Origin: Bifidobacterium amazonense
Lineage (GTDB): Bacteria > Actinomycetota > Actinomycetes > Actinomycetales > Bifidobacteriaceae
Length of the DNA stretch: 64,000 nt
Assembly (NCBI RefSeq): GCF_018555435.2
Contig: NZ_JAFEJT020000007.1
Span: forward strand, 21,813-85,812
Reading direction: 5' to 3'
The position numbers were made by a program, and so were the translations under genes. A model generated the notes under the pieces. The model did not search any database. It had not been told where the DNA came from and saw only the letters and a list, made by a program, of their open reading frames with translations. This document shows, one piece after another, positions 38,350 to 47,060 of this stretch. The first letter of the stretch is position 1. The number at the start of each line of letters is the position of its first letter.

Positions 38350-39129
38350 ATGTCCACTCTGGAAATCAAGGACCTGTACGCCTCCGTCGAAACCAAGGAA
38401 GGCCGCAAGCAGATCCTCAAGGGCGTGAACCTGACCGTCAACTCCGGTGAGACGCACGCCATCATGGGCCCCAACGGCTCCGGCAAGTCCACGCTCGCCT
38501 ACACGCTGGCCGGCCACCCCAAGTACGAGGTCGATTCGGGCGAAGTGCTGCTCGACGGCGTCGACATCCTGAAGCAGACCCCGGACGAGCGCGCCAAGGA
38601 GGGCCTGTTCCTCGCCATGCAGTACCCGGTCGAGGTGCCGGGCGTGTCGATGACCAACTTCCTGCGCACCGCCAAGACCGAGATCGACGGCAAGGCCCCG
38701 GCCATCCGCACGTGGACCAAGGAACTGTCCGAGGCGATGAAGCGCCTGCGCATGGACCCGAAGTTCGCCACGCGCTCGGTCAACGAGGGCTTCTCCGGCG
38801 GTGAGAAGAAGCGCGCCGAAGTGCTCCAGCTCGAACTCTTGAAGCCCAAGTTCGCGATCCTCGACGAGACCGACTCCGGCCTCGACGTCGACGCGCTGCG
38901 CATCGTGTCCGAAGGCGTGAACCGCGCCAAGGAGGCCAACGACTTCGGCATCCTCATGGTCACGCACTACACGCGCATCCTGAAGTACATCAAGCCGGAC
39001 ATCGTGCACGTCTTCGCCGACGGCCACTTCGTCAAGACCGGCGGCCCGGAGCTGGCCGACGAACTCGAGGAGCACGGCTACGACGCCTACCTGCCCGAAG
39101 GCGCCGACTCCGAATCCGCGCTGGCATAA
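38350..39129 (+). CDS. sufC: Fe-S cluster assembly ATPase SufC
   Basis: A 259-residue ABC-type ATPase that powers the SufBCD scaffold. It has GPNGSGKSTLAYTLAGHP (Walker A), the Q-loop in AMQYPVEVPG, the SufC-type signature FSGGEKKRAEVLQ, Walker B FAILDETDSGLDVDAL and the H-loop VTHYTRIL. The ATG follows AGGAGAAT. It is 41 nt after sufD. A long inverted repeat lies between it and sufS. Confidence 0.96.
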   Translation: MSTLEIKDLYASVETKEGRKQILKGVNLTVNSGETHAIMGPNGSGKSTLAYTLAGHPKYEVDSGEVLLDGVDILKQTPDERAKEGLFLAMQYPVEVPGVSMTNFLRTAKTEIDGKAPAIRTWTKELSEAMKRLRMDPKFATRSVNEGFSGGEKKRAEVLQLELLKPKFAILDETDSGLDVDALRIVSEGVNRAKEANDFGILMVTHYTRILKYIKPDIVHVFADGHFVKTGGPELADELEEHGYDAYLPEGADSESALA

Positions 39130-39148
39130 GTAGTCACGTTCGGTGACC

Positions 39149-39236
39149 GCGTGCGGCCGGGATGTTCCATTCCCGACACGCTCCGGGCCGCTCGGCCAAG
39201 CCATACGGTCGTGAACGGAACATCCCGGCCGCACGC
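39149..39236. repeat. 20-bp perfect inverted repeat between sufC and sufS
   Basis: The arms at 39149-39168 and 39217-39236 are exact complements (core GGCCGGGATGTTCC / GGAACATCCCGGCC) separated by 48 nt. A third partial copy, GCGGAACATC, follows at about 39245. The element splits the suf cluster and could form a large hairpin in the mRNA. Confidence 0.75.
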
Positions 39237-39287
39237 TCGCGTATGCGGAACATCGCATTTATTGGACTGACTAAGGGGAACATATTG

Positions 39288-40556
39288 GTGGATTTTGCAG
39301 CGATTCGGGCGCAATTCCCGATTCTGGACCAGGAGGTGCACGGGCATCCGCTCGTGTACCTTGACTCGGCCGCGACGTCGCAGAAGCCGCAGTGCGTGAT
39401 CGACGCGGAGGCCGAGTTCTACCGTACGATCAACGCGGGCGTGCACCGCGGCGCGCATGAGCTGGCGGCGCGTTCGACCGTGGCGTTCGAGGAGGCCCGT
39501 GCCAAGGTCGCGCGTCTGGTCGGCGCGAACGCCGAAGAGGGACGGGAGGAGATCGTCGTCACCGGCGGCGCGACGGCGGGCCTGAACCTGCTGGCCACCG
39601 CGTTCGGCAACGCGAGCCTGGGCCGTGGGGGAGAGGCGGCCAGGCGGTTCGCCCTCAAGCCCGGCGACGAGATCGTGGTCTCGAAGGCGGAGCATCATTC
39701 GGTGCTGCTGCCGTTCCAGGAGCTGGCCTATCGCACCGGCGCCACGCTCAAGTGGTTCGATCTGACCGAGGACGGCCGCATCCGCTCCGACACGGCCGAC
39801 GAGGTCATCACCGAGCGCACCAAGGTCGTGGCGGTCACGCACGTGGGCAACACCACCGGCGCGATCACCGACATCGCGCCGATCGTGCGCCGCGCCCACC
39901 AGGTCGGCGCCGTGTTCATCCTCGACGCATGCCAGTCGGTGCCGCATCTCAAGGTCGACTTCCACGCGCTGGACGTCGACTTCGCCGCATGGAGCGCGCA
40001 CAAGATGTACGGTCCGACCGGCGTCGGCTTCTTGTACGGCAGGCGCGAGCTGCTCGAGGCGCTGCCGCCGGCGAACTTCGGCGGCTCGATGGTGGAGCTC
40101 GCATGGATGGACCAGCCTGCGCAGTACATGGAGCCTCCGGCGCGCTTCGAGGCCGGCACGCAGCCGGTCGCGCAGGTCGTGGCCGCGGGCGTGGCCGCCG
40201 AATGGATGATGAACATCGGCATGGAGAATGTCGAGGCGCATGAGAGGACGATCGCCGCCGAACTGCTCAAGCTCGGCGACATCGACGGCGTGCGCATTCT
40301 GGGGCCGCGCGAGAACGTAGACCGCATCGGCACCGTTGCGTTCGACGTGGCCGGCGTGCATCCGCACGACGTCGGCCAGTTCATCGACGCGCAGGGCATC
40401 GCCATCCGCGTCGGCCACCATTGCGCGCAGCCGGTGCACCGTCACTTCGGCCTGTACGCGTCCAACCGAGCGTCGAGCGGCGTGTACAACAGCGTCGACG
40501 ACGCGGCGGCACTGGTCGAGGCCGTGTCGCAAGTCCGTCCGTTCTTTAAGGTGTGA
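39288..40556 (+). CDS. sufS: cysteine desulfurase SufS
   Basis: A 422-residue class II PLP enzyme that takes sulfur from cysteine. The N-terminus has LVYLDSAATSQKP. The PLP Lys is in WSAHKMYGPTGVGFLYG. The active-site Cys loop reads RVGHHCAQPVHRHFG, the SufS (not IscS) form. GTG at 39288 follows AAGGGG by nine bases; TTG at 39285 is an alternative. The next gene, sufU, starts a few bases after its stop, matching the SufS-SufU sulfur-transfer pair. Confidence 0.95.
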   Translation: MDFAAIRAQFPILDQEVHGHPLVYLDSAATSQKPQCVIDAEAEFYRTINAGVHRGAHELAARSTVAFEEARAKVARLVGANAEEGREEIVVTGGATAGLNLLATAFGNASLGRGGEAARRFALKPGDEIVVSKAEHHSVLLPFQELAYRTGATLKWFDLTEDGRIRSDTADEVITERTKVVAVTHVGNTTGAITDIAPIVRRAHQVGAVFILDACQSVPHLKVDFHALDVDFAAWSAHKMYGPTGVGFLYGRRELLEALPPANFGGSMVELAWMDQPAQYMEPPARFEAGTQPVAQVVAAGVAAEWMMNIGMENVEAHERTIAAELLKLGDIDGVRILGPRENVDRIGTVAFDVAGVHPHDVGQFIDAQGIAIRVGHHCAQPVHRHFGLYASNRASSGVYNSVDDAAALVEAVSQVRPFFKV

Positions 40557-40559
40557 TGC

Positions 40560-41108
40560 ATGAACGATTTTGGCATGAGCGGCGATGATCTCGAACAGAT
40601 GTATCAGGAGGTCATCCTCGAGGCCGCACGCGATCCGCATGGCAAGGAATCCTTCGCGCCCGACCTCGCGTCGGAGGACAGCGCGTCGGCGGGAGACTCC
40701 ACGATCCGCGCCAGCCACGAATACTGCACGCCGGGTGAATCCCACCAGTTCAACCCGACCTGCGGCGACGAGGCGACCGTGCACGTCGAGGTCTCCGACG
40801 CCGAACCGCACCGCATCGAGCGTCTGGTCTGGGACGGCCACGGCTGCTCGATCTCGCAGGCGAGCCTGTCGGTGATGGTCGACCTGTGCGCCGGCAAGAC
40901 CGTGGACGAGGCGATGGAACTGTTCCGCGACTTCCATCAGCTGATGGAATCGCGCGGCGCGGGGCTGGACGACGAGGCCAAGGAGGAGCGGCTCGAGGAC
41001 GCGGTCGTGTTCCAGGGCGTCTCCAAGTACCCGATGCGCATCAAATGCGCGCTGCTCGGCTGGGAGGGCATGCGCGACTCGGTGGCCAAGGCGCTGGCCG
41101 CGAAATAA
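40560..41108 (+). CDS. sufU: SufU-type sulfur acceptor / Fe-S assembly protein
   Basis: A 182-residue zinc-dependent sulfurtransferase that accepts persulfide sulfur from SufS. Ligands are visible as Cys in NPTCGDE, GHGCSISQAS and RIKCALLGWEG, with the SufU-specific insert between the second and third Cys (about residues 105-145). The region around residues 30-60 (ASEDSASAGDSTIR) is a longer N-terminal insert than in Bacillus SufU. The ATG is four bases after the sufS stop, and a hairpin follows the gene. Confidence 0.92.
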   Translation: MNDFGMSGDDLEQMYQEVILEAARDPHGKESFAPDLASEDSASAGDSTIRASHEYCTPGESHQFNPTCGDEATVHVEVSDAEPHRIERLVWDGHGCSISQASLSVMVDLCAGKTVDEAMELFRDFHQLMESRGAGLDDEAKEERLEDAVVFQGVSKYPMRIKCALLGWEGMRDSVAKALAAK

Positions 41109-41114
41109 CGGCTT

Positions 41115-41140
41115 CGGCTTCCCTCAGGCGAGGGGAGCCG
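41115..41140. terminator. 11-bp hairpin after sufU
   Basis: CGGCTTCCCTC and GAGGGGAGCCG pair with one wobble around a 4-nt loop. It separates sufU from the DUF59 gene, which has its own -10 element four bases further on. Confidence 0.6.
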
Positions 41141-41143
41141 GAG

Positions 41144-41149
41144 TATATT
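41144..41149 (+). promoter_or_regulatory. -10 element for the leader ORF and DUF59 gene
   Basis: TATATT ends eight bases before the ATG of a nine-codon ORF (41158). Transcription from here would give an mRNA that begins one or two bases before that ATG. Confidence 0.5.
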
Positions 41150-41157
41150 GAATACGA

Positions 41158-41187
41158 ATGTTCCGTATAACGTCTGGAGTGATATGA
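41158..41187 (+). CDS. nine-residue leaderless leader peptide
   Basis: ATG TTC CGT ATA ACG TCT GGA GTG ATA TGA encodes MFRITSGVI. It begins about eight bases after a TATATT -10, so it would be translated from a leaderless end. Its stop overlaps the DUF59 start (ATGA). The internal TCTGGAG also serves as RBS for the next gene. Function as a coupling or regulatory ORF is inference. Confidence 0.35.
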   Translation: MFRITSGVI

Positions 41188-41783
41188 GCGACAATCTGGT
41201 GCCCGAACCCGAACCGTCGGTGTTCGATGCGGTGAACAAGGTGCTGGGCGACGAGGAGGCCGCTCGTCGCGTGATGGCCAACCCGAATCTGGCCGCGGGC
41301 TTCCCGAACGGGCGTCCCGCGCCGGTCCCGTCCGCCGATGCGGACGGCGACGTTGAGATGTGCGCGTGCGGCCGTCATCCCAAGAGCGAATGCGGCCACG
41401 GCGACGAACACAGCAGCGAGGACGACATCCCGCTCAAGGCCGTCGACGAGATCGGGCGCGCCACCGCGGCCGACGTCAAGGAGGCGCTGCATCAGGTCAT
41501 CGATCCGGAGCTCGGCATCGACGTGATCGATCTTGGCCTCGTCTACGGCATCGAGATCGACGAGCTGGGACGGGCGATCATCACGATGACGCTCACCACG
41601 CCGGCATGCCCGCTCACCGACCTGATCGAGGACGAATGCGCGAGCACGCTGGCCGGCTTGGTCGAGGAGTTCCGCATCGACTGGACGTGGCAGCCGCGCT
41701 GGACGATGGACAAGATCACGCCGGAGGGTCGCGAACAGCTCGCCGCGCTCGGCTTCAATTTCGACAACATGCCGCAGTACTGA
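41184..41783 (+). CDS. DUF59/MIP18-family protein (SufT-like) with Cys/His-rich N-terminal region
   Basis: A 199-residue protein. The C-terminal ~100 residues are a DUF59 (MIP18) domain: VIDPELGIDVIDLGLVYG and TMTLTTPACPL with its conserved Cys. Such proteins assist Fe-S maturation and usually end the suf operon. The N-terminal ~95 residues are extra and include C60, C62, H65, C70, H72 and H76, a potential metal-binding knuckle. ATG at 41184 has GGAG four bases upstream; the longer frame from 41148 would include the promoter. A convergent glgC follows. Confidence 0.88.
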   Translation: MSDNLVPEPEPSVFDAVNKVLGDEEAARRVMANPNLAAGFPNGRPAPVPSADADGDVEMCACGRHPKSECGHGDEHSSEDDIPLKAVDEIGRATAADVKEALHQVIDPELGIDVIDLGLVYGIEIDELGRAIITMTLTTPACPLTDLIEDECASTLAGLVEEFRIDWTWQPRWTMDKITPEGREQLAALGFNFDNMPQY

Positions 41784-41789
41784 TCGCTT

Positions 41790-41816
41790 GTCCACGATCG
41801 CGCACGGATCGTGGAC
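41790..41816. terminator. 10-bp hairpin after the DUF59 gene
   Basis: GTCCACGATC and GATCGTGGAC with a 7-nt loop, seven bases after the stop. It is the first of two hairpins in the convergent region before glgC. Confidence 0.6.
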
Positions 41817-41851
41817 GCGGGATGCGATCGGACGGCGTTCCCTCAACAATC

Positions 41852-41880
41852 GAAGCCCCGACCATAATGGCCGGGGCTTC
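41852..41880. terminator. bidirectional terminator between the DUF59 gene and glgC
   Basis: GAAGCCCCG-A-CCAT and ATGG-C-CGGGGCTTC form a near-perfect stem between two convergent genes. It ends 24 bases before the glgC stop and can act on both transcripts. Confidence 0.7.
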
Positions 41881-41903
41881 GTCATATCCGTTATGCGAGC
41901 CGA

Positions 41904-43151
41904 TCAGTCGTCGACGATGGTGCCCTTCGGCACGACGGTGATGCCTTCCGGCGTCACCGTGAAGCCGCGCGCCAGATCATGCTCGGTGTCGATGCCGACG
42001 GTCGAGTTCTCGGTGAGCACGACGTTCTTGTCGAGGATCGCCTTGTACACGCGCGCACGACGGTTGATGACCACGTTGTCGAACAGCACGGAGTCGACGA
42101 CCTGCGCCCACGAGTGGATGCGCACGTTCGGCGAGAGCACGGAATGGTGCACCTCGCCGCCGGAGACGATCACGCCGGGGGAGACGATCGAGTCGGTCGC
42201 GTGTCCCAGGCGGTCGCGTCCGGCATGCACGAACTTGGCCGGCGGCAGCGTGCCGGAGTTCGTGTAGATCGGCCATGCCTGGTTGTACAGGTTGAACTCG
42301 GGCACGTAGGCGATCAGGTCCATATGCGCGTCGTAGAACTGCTTGATGGTGCCCACGTCGCGCCAGTAGGCGTGATCGGTCTCCGTGGACCCCGGAATGA
42401 CGTTCGTGTTGAAGTCGTACACGCCGGCCTCGCCGCGGGCCGCGAAGTACGGGGCGATGTCGCCGCCCATGTCGTGCTTGGTGTCCTCGGCCTTCTCGTC
42501 CTTGGCGAGCGCGTCGAACAGCGCGTCGGTGTTGGCCACGTAGTTGCCCATCGAGGCGAGGAACGAACCCGGATCGTCAGGCAGGCCCTCGGTTGTGGCC
42601 GGCTTCTCCTGGAATTCGCGGATCTGGTTCGGATGGTCCGGATCCACGCTGATCACGCCGAACTGGTTCGACTGCGCGAGCGGCTGACGGATGCCGGCGA
42701 CCGTGAACTCGGCGCCGGATTCGATGTGCTGTTCGACCATCTGGCCGAAGTCCATGCGGTAGACGTGGTCCGCGCCGACGATCACGACGATGTCGGGCTG
42801 GACGTCCTCGATGATGTTGATGGTCTGGTAGATCGCGTCGGCGGAGCCGAGATACCAGTGCTTGCCGAGGCGCTGCTGCGCCGGGACGGGGGAGACGTAG
42901 TTGCCCAGCAGGGAGGAGAAGCGCCACATCTGCGAGATGTGGCGGTCAAGCGAGTGGGACTTGTACTGGGTGAGCACGATGATGTGCCGGTAGTCGGAGT
43001 TCACCAGGTTGCTCAGCGGGAAATCGATCAGACGGAACACGCCGCCAAAGGGCACGGCGGGCTTCGCCCGGTCACGGGTCAACGGCATCAGGCGAGTTCC
43101 CTCACCGCCGGCTAGGACGATGGAAAGAATCTTTTGCTTGTTTTTCGCCAT
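41904..43151 (-). CDS. glgC: glucose-1-phosphate adenylyltransferase
   Basis: A 415-residue ADP-glucose pyrophosphorylase, the first committed step of glycogen synthesis. The nucleotide-binding start is [28 protein letters not shown], with [12 protein letters not shown] and [10 protein letters not shown] in the catalytic domain and the left-handed beta-helix at the C-terminus (hexapeptide region from about residue 300). GAGAGGAG precedes the ATG. It is monocistronic on the minus strand. The 150 nt upstream show only a weak TATTAG-type -10. Confidence 0.95.
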   Translation of the reverse strand: MAKNKQKILSIVLAGGEGTRLMPLTRDRAKPAVPFGGVFRLIDFPLSNLVNSDYRHIIVLTQYKSHSLDRHISQMWRFSSLLGNYVSPVPAQQRLGKHWYLGSADAIYQTINIIEDVQPDIVVIVGADHVYRMDFGQMVEQHIESGAEFTVAGIRQPLAQSNQFGVISVDPDHPNQIREFQEKPATTEGLPDDPGSFLASMGNYVANTDALFDALAKDEKAEDTKHDMGGDIAPYFAARGEAGVYDFNTNVIPGSTETDHAYWRDVGTIKQFYDAHMDLIAYVPEFNLYNQAWPIYTNSGTLPPAKFVHAGRDRLGHATDSIVSPGVIVSGGEVHHSVLSPNVRIHSWAQVVDSVLFDNVVINRRARVYKAILDKNVVLTENSTVGIDTEHDLARGFTVTPEGITVVPKGTIVDD

Positions 43152-43304
43152 CTGATGCTCCTCTCTTGGGTCTTAAGCGTCTTGCGACACCGAACTTCTG
43201 TGCGTCCCACGCTTCTTCGCATGGCCTGACACACCTAATACTTGCACAAATTCGGCGACACGCAAGGCAGCCGCGCGGGCATGTCGGCAAGTTTCGATGA
43301 CTTT

Positions 43305-44171
43305 TCAGCGAATTCTGGTCGAATAGAAGGCGACGGCGCTGGAGGCGGCCACATTGAGCGAGTCGACGCCGTGGCTCATGGGGATCTTCACCGTCAGATC
43401 CGCGTTGGCGATGGTGTGCCGGCTCAGTCCGTCGCCCTCGGTGCCGAAGATCAGCGCAAGACGCCCGATATGGTCGGGCTCGGACGCATCGTTGTCCAGA
43501 CGGCGGACGAGTTCGTCGAGGCTGATCGAATCGTCGGTCAGCGCCATCGCCACCGTGGTGAAGCCGAGATCGTGCAGCTGCCTGAGCCCGTCGAACGGCC
43601 AGGCGTGCTTCGATTCCCCGCCGATGCGCGTCCACGGGATCTGGAACACGGTGCCCATCGACACCCGGGCGGCGCGGCGGTACAACGGATCCCCGCAGGA
43701 GGGGGTGACCAGCACCGCGTCCACGTCGAGCGCGGCGGCCGATCTCATGAGCGCGCCCACGTTCGTGTGGTCGACGATGTTCTCCATGACCGCGATGCGG
43801 CGGGCGTCGCGGCACACGTCCTCCACGCTCGGCAGCGGCCATCGGCGCATCGCCGCAAGCGCGCCGCGGTGCAGACGGTATCCGGTCAGCTGCTTGAGCT
43901 GTTCGGGGGAGGCGACGTAGACGGGCACGTCGTCTCCCCAGTGTTCGTCCACGTAGGCGAAGGTGTCGGCCATGCCGTCGATCCACGGCTGTTCGACGAG
44001 CAGCGAGATCGGTTCCCGTCCGGCGGCCAGCGCACGGTCGATGACCTTGGGGGATTCGGCGATGAACAGGCCCTTGGCCGGCTCGAGGCGGTTGCGCAGC
44101 TGCATCTCGGTGAGGTTCGTGTAGGCCGCCACGCGTTCGTCGTCGATGGAGTCGATGGGGATGAAGCGCAT
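43305..44171 (-). CDS. SpoU/TrmH-family RNA 2'-O-methyltransferase
   Basis: A 288-residue SPOUT methyltransferase. The N-terminal substrate-binding domain runs to about residue 100. The catalytic domain carries motif 1 NIVDHTNVGALMRSAAAL, motif 2 LIFGTEGDGLS and motif 3 IPMSHGVDSLNVAASSAVAFY, which builds the SAM knot. The frame is open far upstream into the tRNA gene, so the start must be later; ATG at 44171 has AAAGG seven bases before it. ATG 44198 is a poorer alternative. The target (rRNA or tRNA) is not predictable. It lies downstream of tRNA-Leu on the same strand. Confidence 0.9.
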   Translation of the reverse strand: MRFIPIDSIDDERVAAYTNLTEMQLRNRLEPAKGLFIAESPKVIDRALAAGREPISLLVEQPWIDGMADTFAYVDEHWGDDVPVYVASPEQLKQLTGYRLHRGALAAMRRWPLPSVEDVCRDARRIAVMENIVDHTNVGALMRSAAALDVDAVLVTPSCGDPLYRRAARVSMGTVFQIPWTRIGGESKHAWPFDGLRQLHDLGFTTVAMALTDDSISLDELVRRLDNDASEPDHIGRLALIFGTEGDGLSRHTIANADLTVKIPMSHGVDSLNVAASSAVAFYSTRIR

Positions 44172-44230
44172 GGCATGACCTTTCTGATCATCGGGCATAG
44201 TGCGGGCACCGGCCTGGTGTCGTGTGCGGA

Positions 44231-44261
44231 TACAAGAAAACCCCGTGTTTCCACGGGGTTT
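44231..44261 (-). terminator. rho-independent terminator of tRNA-Leu
   Basis: On the minus strand, AAACCCCGTG and CACGGGGTTT form a 10-bp stem with a 4-nt loop, followed by TTCTTG. It lies six bases after the tRNA 3' end. Confidence 0.85.
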
Positions 44262-44266
44262 GCCGG

Positions 44267-44354
44267 TGTCCGAGATGGGACTTGAACCCACACGCCTGTA
44301 TAAAATAGGCACTAGCACCTCAAGCTAGCGCGTCTACCATTCCGCCACCCGGAC
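44267..44354 (-). tRNA. tRNA-Leu (anticodon GAG)
   Basis: On the minus strand an 88-nt type II tRNA can be folded. The acceptor stem GTCCGGG pairs with CTCGGAC (one G-T), discriminator A. The D arm has GGTAGACGC, the anticodon stem CTAGC/GCTAG encloses the loop TTGAGGT with anticodon GAG, there is a long variable arm (TGCCTA...TAGGCG-like), and the T arm is GTGGGTTCAAGTCCCAT. CCA is not encoded. It reads CUC and CUU Leu codons. Confidence 0.95.
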
Positions 44355-44382
44355 AGGGTGTTGTTTGAAGCAACGTGTAGAT

Positions 44383-44410
44383 ACTTTACCAGTGATCGAC
44401 AATGCGTCAA
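44383..44410 (-). promoter_or_regulatory. promoter of tRNA-Leu
   Basis: On the minus strand TTGACG (44410-44405), a 16-bp spacer and TAAAGT (44388-44383) lie about 30 nt before the mature tRNA 5' end. This is one of the best sigma-70-type promoters in the window. Confidence 0.75.
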
Positions 44411-44472
44411 ATCATAGGGGCTCCACGGCGTGTCGCAAAGTATGGCGCTGGTTTTGTGTACGCTGGTGAGCC

Positions 44473-45267
44473 ATGACGAATCCTCTTTTCCTGCTCAATC
44501 CGTCCCAGGACGACGTGCCGGTGAACAGCGACGAACTCAACACCGGCTGGAAGATCACCCTGCCGGCTTCGGTCAGACGGCATGCCCTTCAGGCCATGCG
44601 ACTGTCGGACGGCGACGAGCTCGACCTGTCCGACGGCCGGGGCCTGCGCATCCGCGCCGTATTGTGCGACGCGGCCAACGCGATGGCCGAGGTGCTGGAG
44701 GTCGGCAGGGAGCCGCGGCCGGTCACGCGTCTCGCGCTCGTGCAGGCGCTGGCCAAGACCGGCCACGACGAGCAGGCCATCGACATGGCCACGCAGATCG
44801 GCGTCGACCGGGTGGTCCCGTGGCAGGCGGACCGTTCCATCGCCAAATGGAAGGCGGGACGCACCGACAGGAAATGGTCGCAGACGCTGGCCGCGGCGAC
44901 CGAACAGTCGCGCCGCGCATGGATCCCGGAGCTGGCCGAATGCGCGACGAGCCGGCAGATCGTCGCCGACTGCCGCCGTGCATGCGTGCACGGCGATCTG
45001 ATGATCGTGCTGCATCAGGACGCGACCGACACGTGGGACGGCATCGAGCGTCGCGTGCGCGAGCTGGCGGACCGCTGCGTCGAGGACGGGCGTCCGCGCA
45101 CCATCAGCGTGATGGTCGGTCCCGAGGGCGGCATCAGCGATGCGGAGATCGACATGTTCAAGGATGCCGGAGCGCAGGTGTGCGTGCTCGGGACGAACAT
45201 CCTGCGCGCCGCCACGGCCGGACCGGTGGCCCTCTCCCTGCTGGCGCGGGCGCTGGGCCGGTTCTAG
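44473..45267 (+). CDS. rsmE: 16S rRNA (uracil-1498-N3)-methyltransferase RsmE
   Basis: A 264-residue SPOUT-type methyltransferase. The N-terminal PUA-like domain includes HALQAMRLSDGDELDLSDG. The C-terminal domain has LALVQALAKTGHDEQAIDMATQIGVDRVVPW-type sequence and the knot motifs VMVGPEGGISDAEI and LGTNILRAATAGPVAL. It modifies U1498 of 16S rRNA. The start is set by ATG with GGTGAG nearby and a TACGCT element just upstream. A HIT-family gene follows at 94 nt. Confidence 0.93.
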   Translation: MTNPLFLLNPSQDDVPVNSDELNTGWKITLPASVRRHALQAMRLSDGDELDLSDGRGLRIRAVLCDAANAMAEVLEVGREPRPVTRLALVQALAKTGHDEQAIDMATQIGVDRVVPWQADRSIAKWKAGRTDRKWSQTLAAATEQSRRAWIPELAECATSRQIVADCRRACVHGDLMIVLHQDATDTWDGIERRVRELADRCVEDGRPRTISVMVGPEGGISDAEIDMFKDAGAQVCVLGTNILRAATAGPVALSLLARALGRF

Positions 45268-45360
45268 CCTCCCGATGGGCGGGGCGGGCAAATGACATGC
45301 CCGCGCAATAGCATGGAGCCAGCGCACAGCGCAAACCCAAGGACGCTACGAAGGAGCGAC

Positions 45361-45699
45361 ATGAGCGAGTCACAGGACTGCCTGTTCTGCAAGATCATCG
45401 CCGGGGAGATCCCCAGCACGAAGGTGTACGAGGACGAAACCGCCTACGCCTTCAAGGACATCAATCCCAAGGCCAAGGTGCATGTGCTGATCGTGCCGCG
45501 CAGGCACTATGCGAACGTCGCCGAACTGGCCAAGGCCGATCCGGCCGAACTGGCGCACATCGCCGAAGTGGCTCAGTCCATCGCCGACAAGGAATTCCAC
45601 GGCGCGTACCGGCTGGTCTTCAACACGGGACTCGACGCGGGGCAGACCGTCTTCCACGTCCACGCCCACGTGCTGACCGGCGAGAAGCTGGACGAGTAA
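45361..45699 (+). CDS. HIT-family protein (HinT-like nucleotide hydrolase)
   Basis: A 112-residue histidine triad protein. It starts [19 protein letters not shown], has [15 protein letters not shown] in the middle, and ends with the active-site triad [14 protein letters not shown] proteins of this size hydrolyse purine nucleoside phosphoramidates such as AMP-lysine. GAAGGAG precedes the ATG at 45361; the longer frame from 45292 has no RBS. It lies upstream of phoH-ybeY-CBS-era. Confidence 0.95.
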   Translation: MSESQDCLFCKIIAGEIPSTKVYEDETAYAFKDINPKAKVHVLIVPRRHYANVAELAKADPAELAHIAEVAQSIADKEFHGAYRLVFNTGLDAGQTVFHVHAHVLTGEKLDE

Positions 45700-45803
45700 C
45701 GGCCCCGATGCGGCGGGAGGGGATCATTCCTCCCGCCGCGCCGGCCTCCGGTCCGACAAGACAGATACATACGAAACAACCAACGAGCACACAAGAGGTT
45801 TGT

Positions 45804-47060
45804 TTGGCGACCACAACGCGAACCATCACCATTCCATCCGAACTTGACCCGGTAGCCGTGCTGGGACCCGTCGACGAGGTCCTGCGGCAGGTCGAACGGG
45901 CGTTCCCGGATCTGACCATCATCGTACGCGGCGACCGCATCGCCATCATGTCGCGGTCCAAACAGTCCGAACCGCAGGCGGCGCAGGCCGAGGACGTTCT
46001 CCGTACCATCATCCGCGCCGCATACAGCGCGCCGATGGACGCCGACACCGTCCGCCGCCTGCTCGACCAGCAGGTATTGCCCAATCGCGTACGGCAGGAC
46101 TTTCTCGAACACGGCCGGCAGCAGTACCAAGGCGGGACCCGCACGGCCGAAACGACGACGAGACGCGCCGACGAAGCCCGGGATGCGTCGCAGGAACGTC
46201 GCAGGCCGCATGTACCCGGCGTCATCACCTTCGCGTTGGGCCAGCCGGTCCGCCCCAAAACCGCCGGACAGATCGCCCTCGTCAACGCCATCGAATCGCA
46301 CACCATCACGTTCGCCATCGGCCCGGCAGGCACCGGCAAGACGTATCTGGCCGTCGCCAAGGCAGTGCAGGCGTTCCAGGAGAAGCGCATCCGCCGCATC
46401 GTCCTGACGCGACCGGCCGTGGAGGCGGGGGAGAACCTCGGCTTCCTGCCCGGCACGCTCAACGAGAAGGTCGACCCGTATCTGCGGCCGCTCTACGACG
46501 CGCTGTCCGACATGCTCGGCGCCGACCAGCTTCGCCGCTACATGGACGACGGCACGATCGAGGTCGCGCCGCTCGCCTACATGCGCGGCCGCACGCTCAA
46601 CGACGCGTTCGTGATCCTCGACGAGGCGCAGAACACCACCGAGCAGCAGATGAAGATGTTCCTCACCCGTCTCGGATTCAACACGACGATGGTCATCACC
46701 GGCGACATCACGCAGGTCGACCTGACCGTGCCGCGGTCGGGACTCGCGACCATCGAGCACATCCTCGGCGGCATCGACGACATCGCGTTCGCCCACCTCG
46801 AGGCCGGCGACGTCGTGCGGCACAAGCTCGTCGGACAGATCGTCGCCGCCTACGAGCGGCATTCGGCCATCGCCGGCGACCACAGCACCAAGGCGCGTCG
46901 CGAGCACGGCGAGATGAAGCAGTACGGCGCCTACGCCGCAGCCGCCGCCTACGAACGGGCGGGGCGCGCGGAACGCTCCGAACGCGAACGGGAGGAACGT
47001 GCCGGAGCGACGGCGACAACGACGGCAACGACTGCGGAACGGAAGGAGAATGCGCGATGA
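45804..47060 (+). CDS. phoH: PhoH-family ATPase
   Basis: A 418-residue PhoH-like protein. The N-terminal KH-like region covers about residues 20-75. A variable linker follows, then the ATPase with [19 protein letters not shown] (Walker A), [30 protein letters not shown] (Walker B) and [11 protein letters not shown]. The C-terminal ~50 residues are low complexity, rich in Arg/Glu/Ala/Thr. TTG at 45804 has AGAGG upstream and is the best start. It overlaps ybeY by ATGA; phoH-ybeY-corC-era is a conserved RNA-metabolism cluster. Confidence 0.93.
   Translation: MATTTRTITIPSELDPVAVLGPVDEVLRQVERAFPDLTIIVRGDRIAIMSRSKQSEPQAAQAEDVLRTIIRAAYSAPMDADTVRRLLDQQVLPNRVRQDFLEHGRQQYQGGTRTAETTTRRADEARDASQERRRPHVPGVITFALGQPVRPKTAGQIALVNAIESHTITFAIGPAGTGKTYLAVAKAVQAFQEKRIRRIVLTRPAVEAGENLGFLPGTLNEKVDPYLRPLYDALSDMLGADQLRRYMDDGTIEVAPLAYMRGRTLNDAFVILDEAQNTTEQQMKMFLTRLGFNTTMVITGDITQVDLTVPRSGLATIEHILGGIDDIAFAHLEAGDVVRHKLVGQIVAAYERHSAIAGDHSTKARREHGEMKQYGAYAAAAAYERAGRAERSEREREERAGATATTTATTAERKENAR

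Noticed and set aside
41148..41183. DUF59 gene starting at TTG 41148
   Set aside because: The TTG lies inside the TATATT promoter region, so an mRNA could hardly include it; ATG 41184 has GGAG.
44172..44318. Longer start for the SpoU methyltransferase at 44318
   Set aside because: It would overlap tRNA-Leu and its terminator; ATG 44171 has a good RBS.
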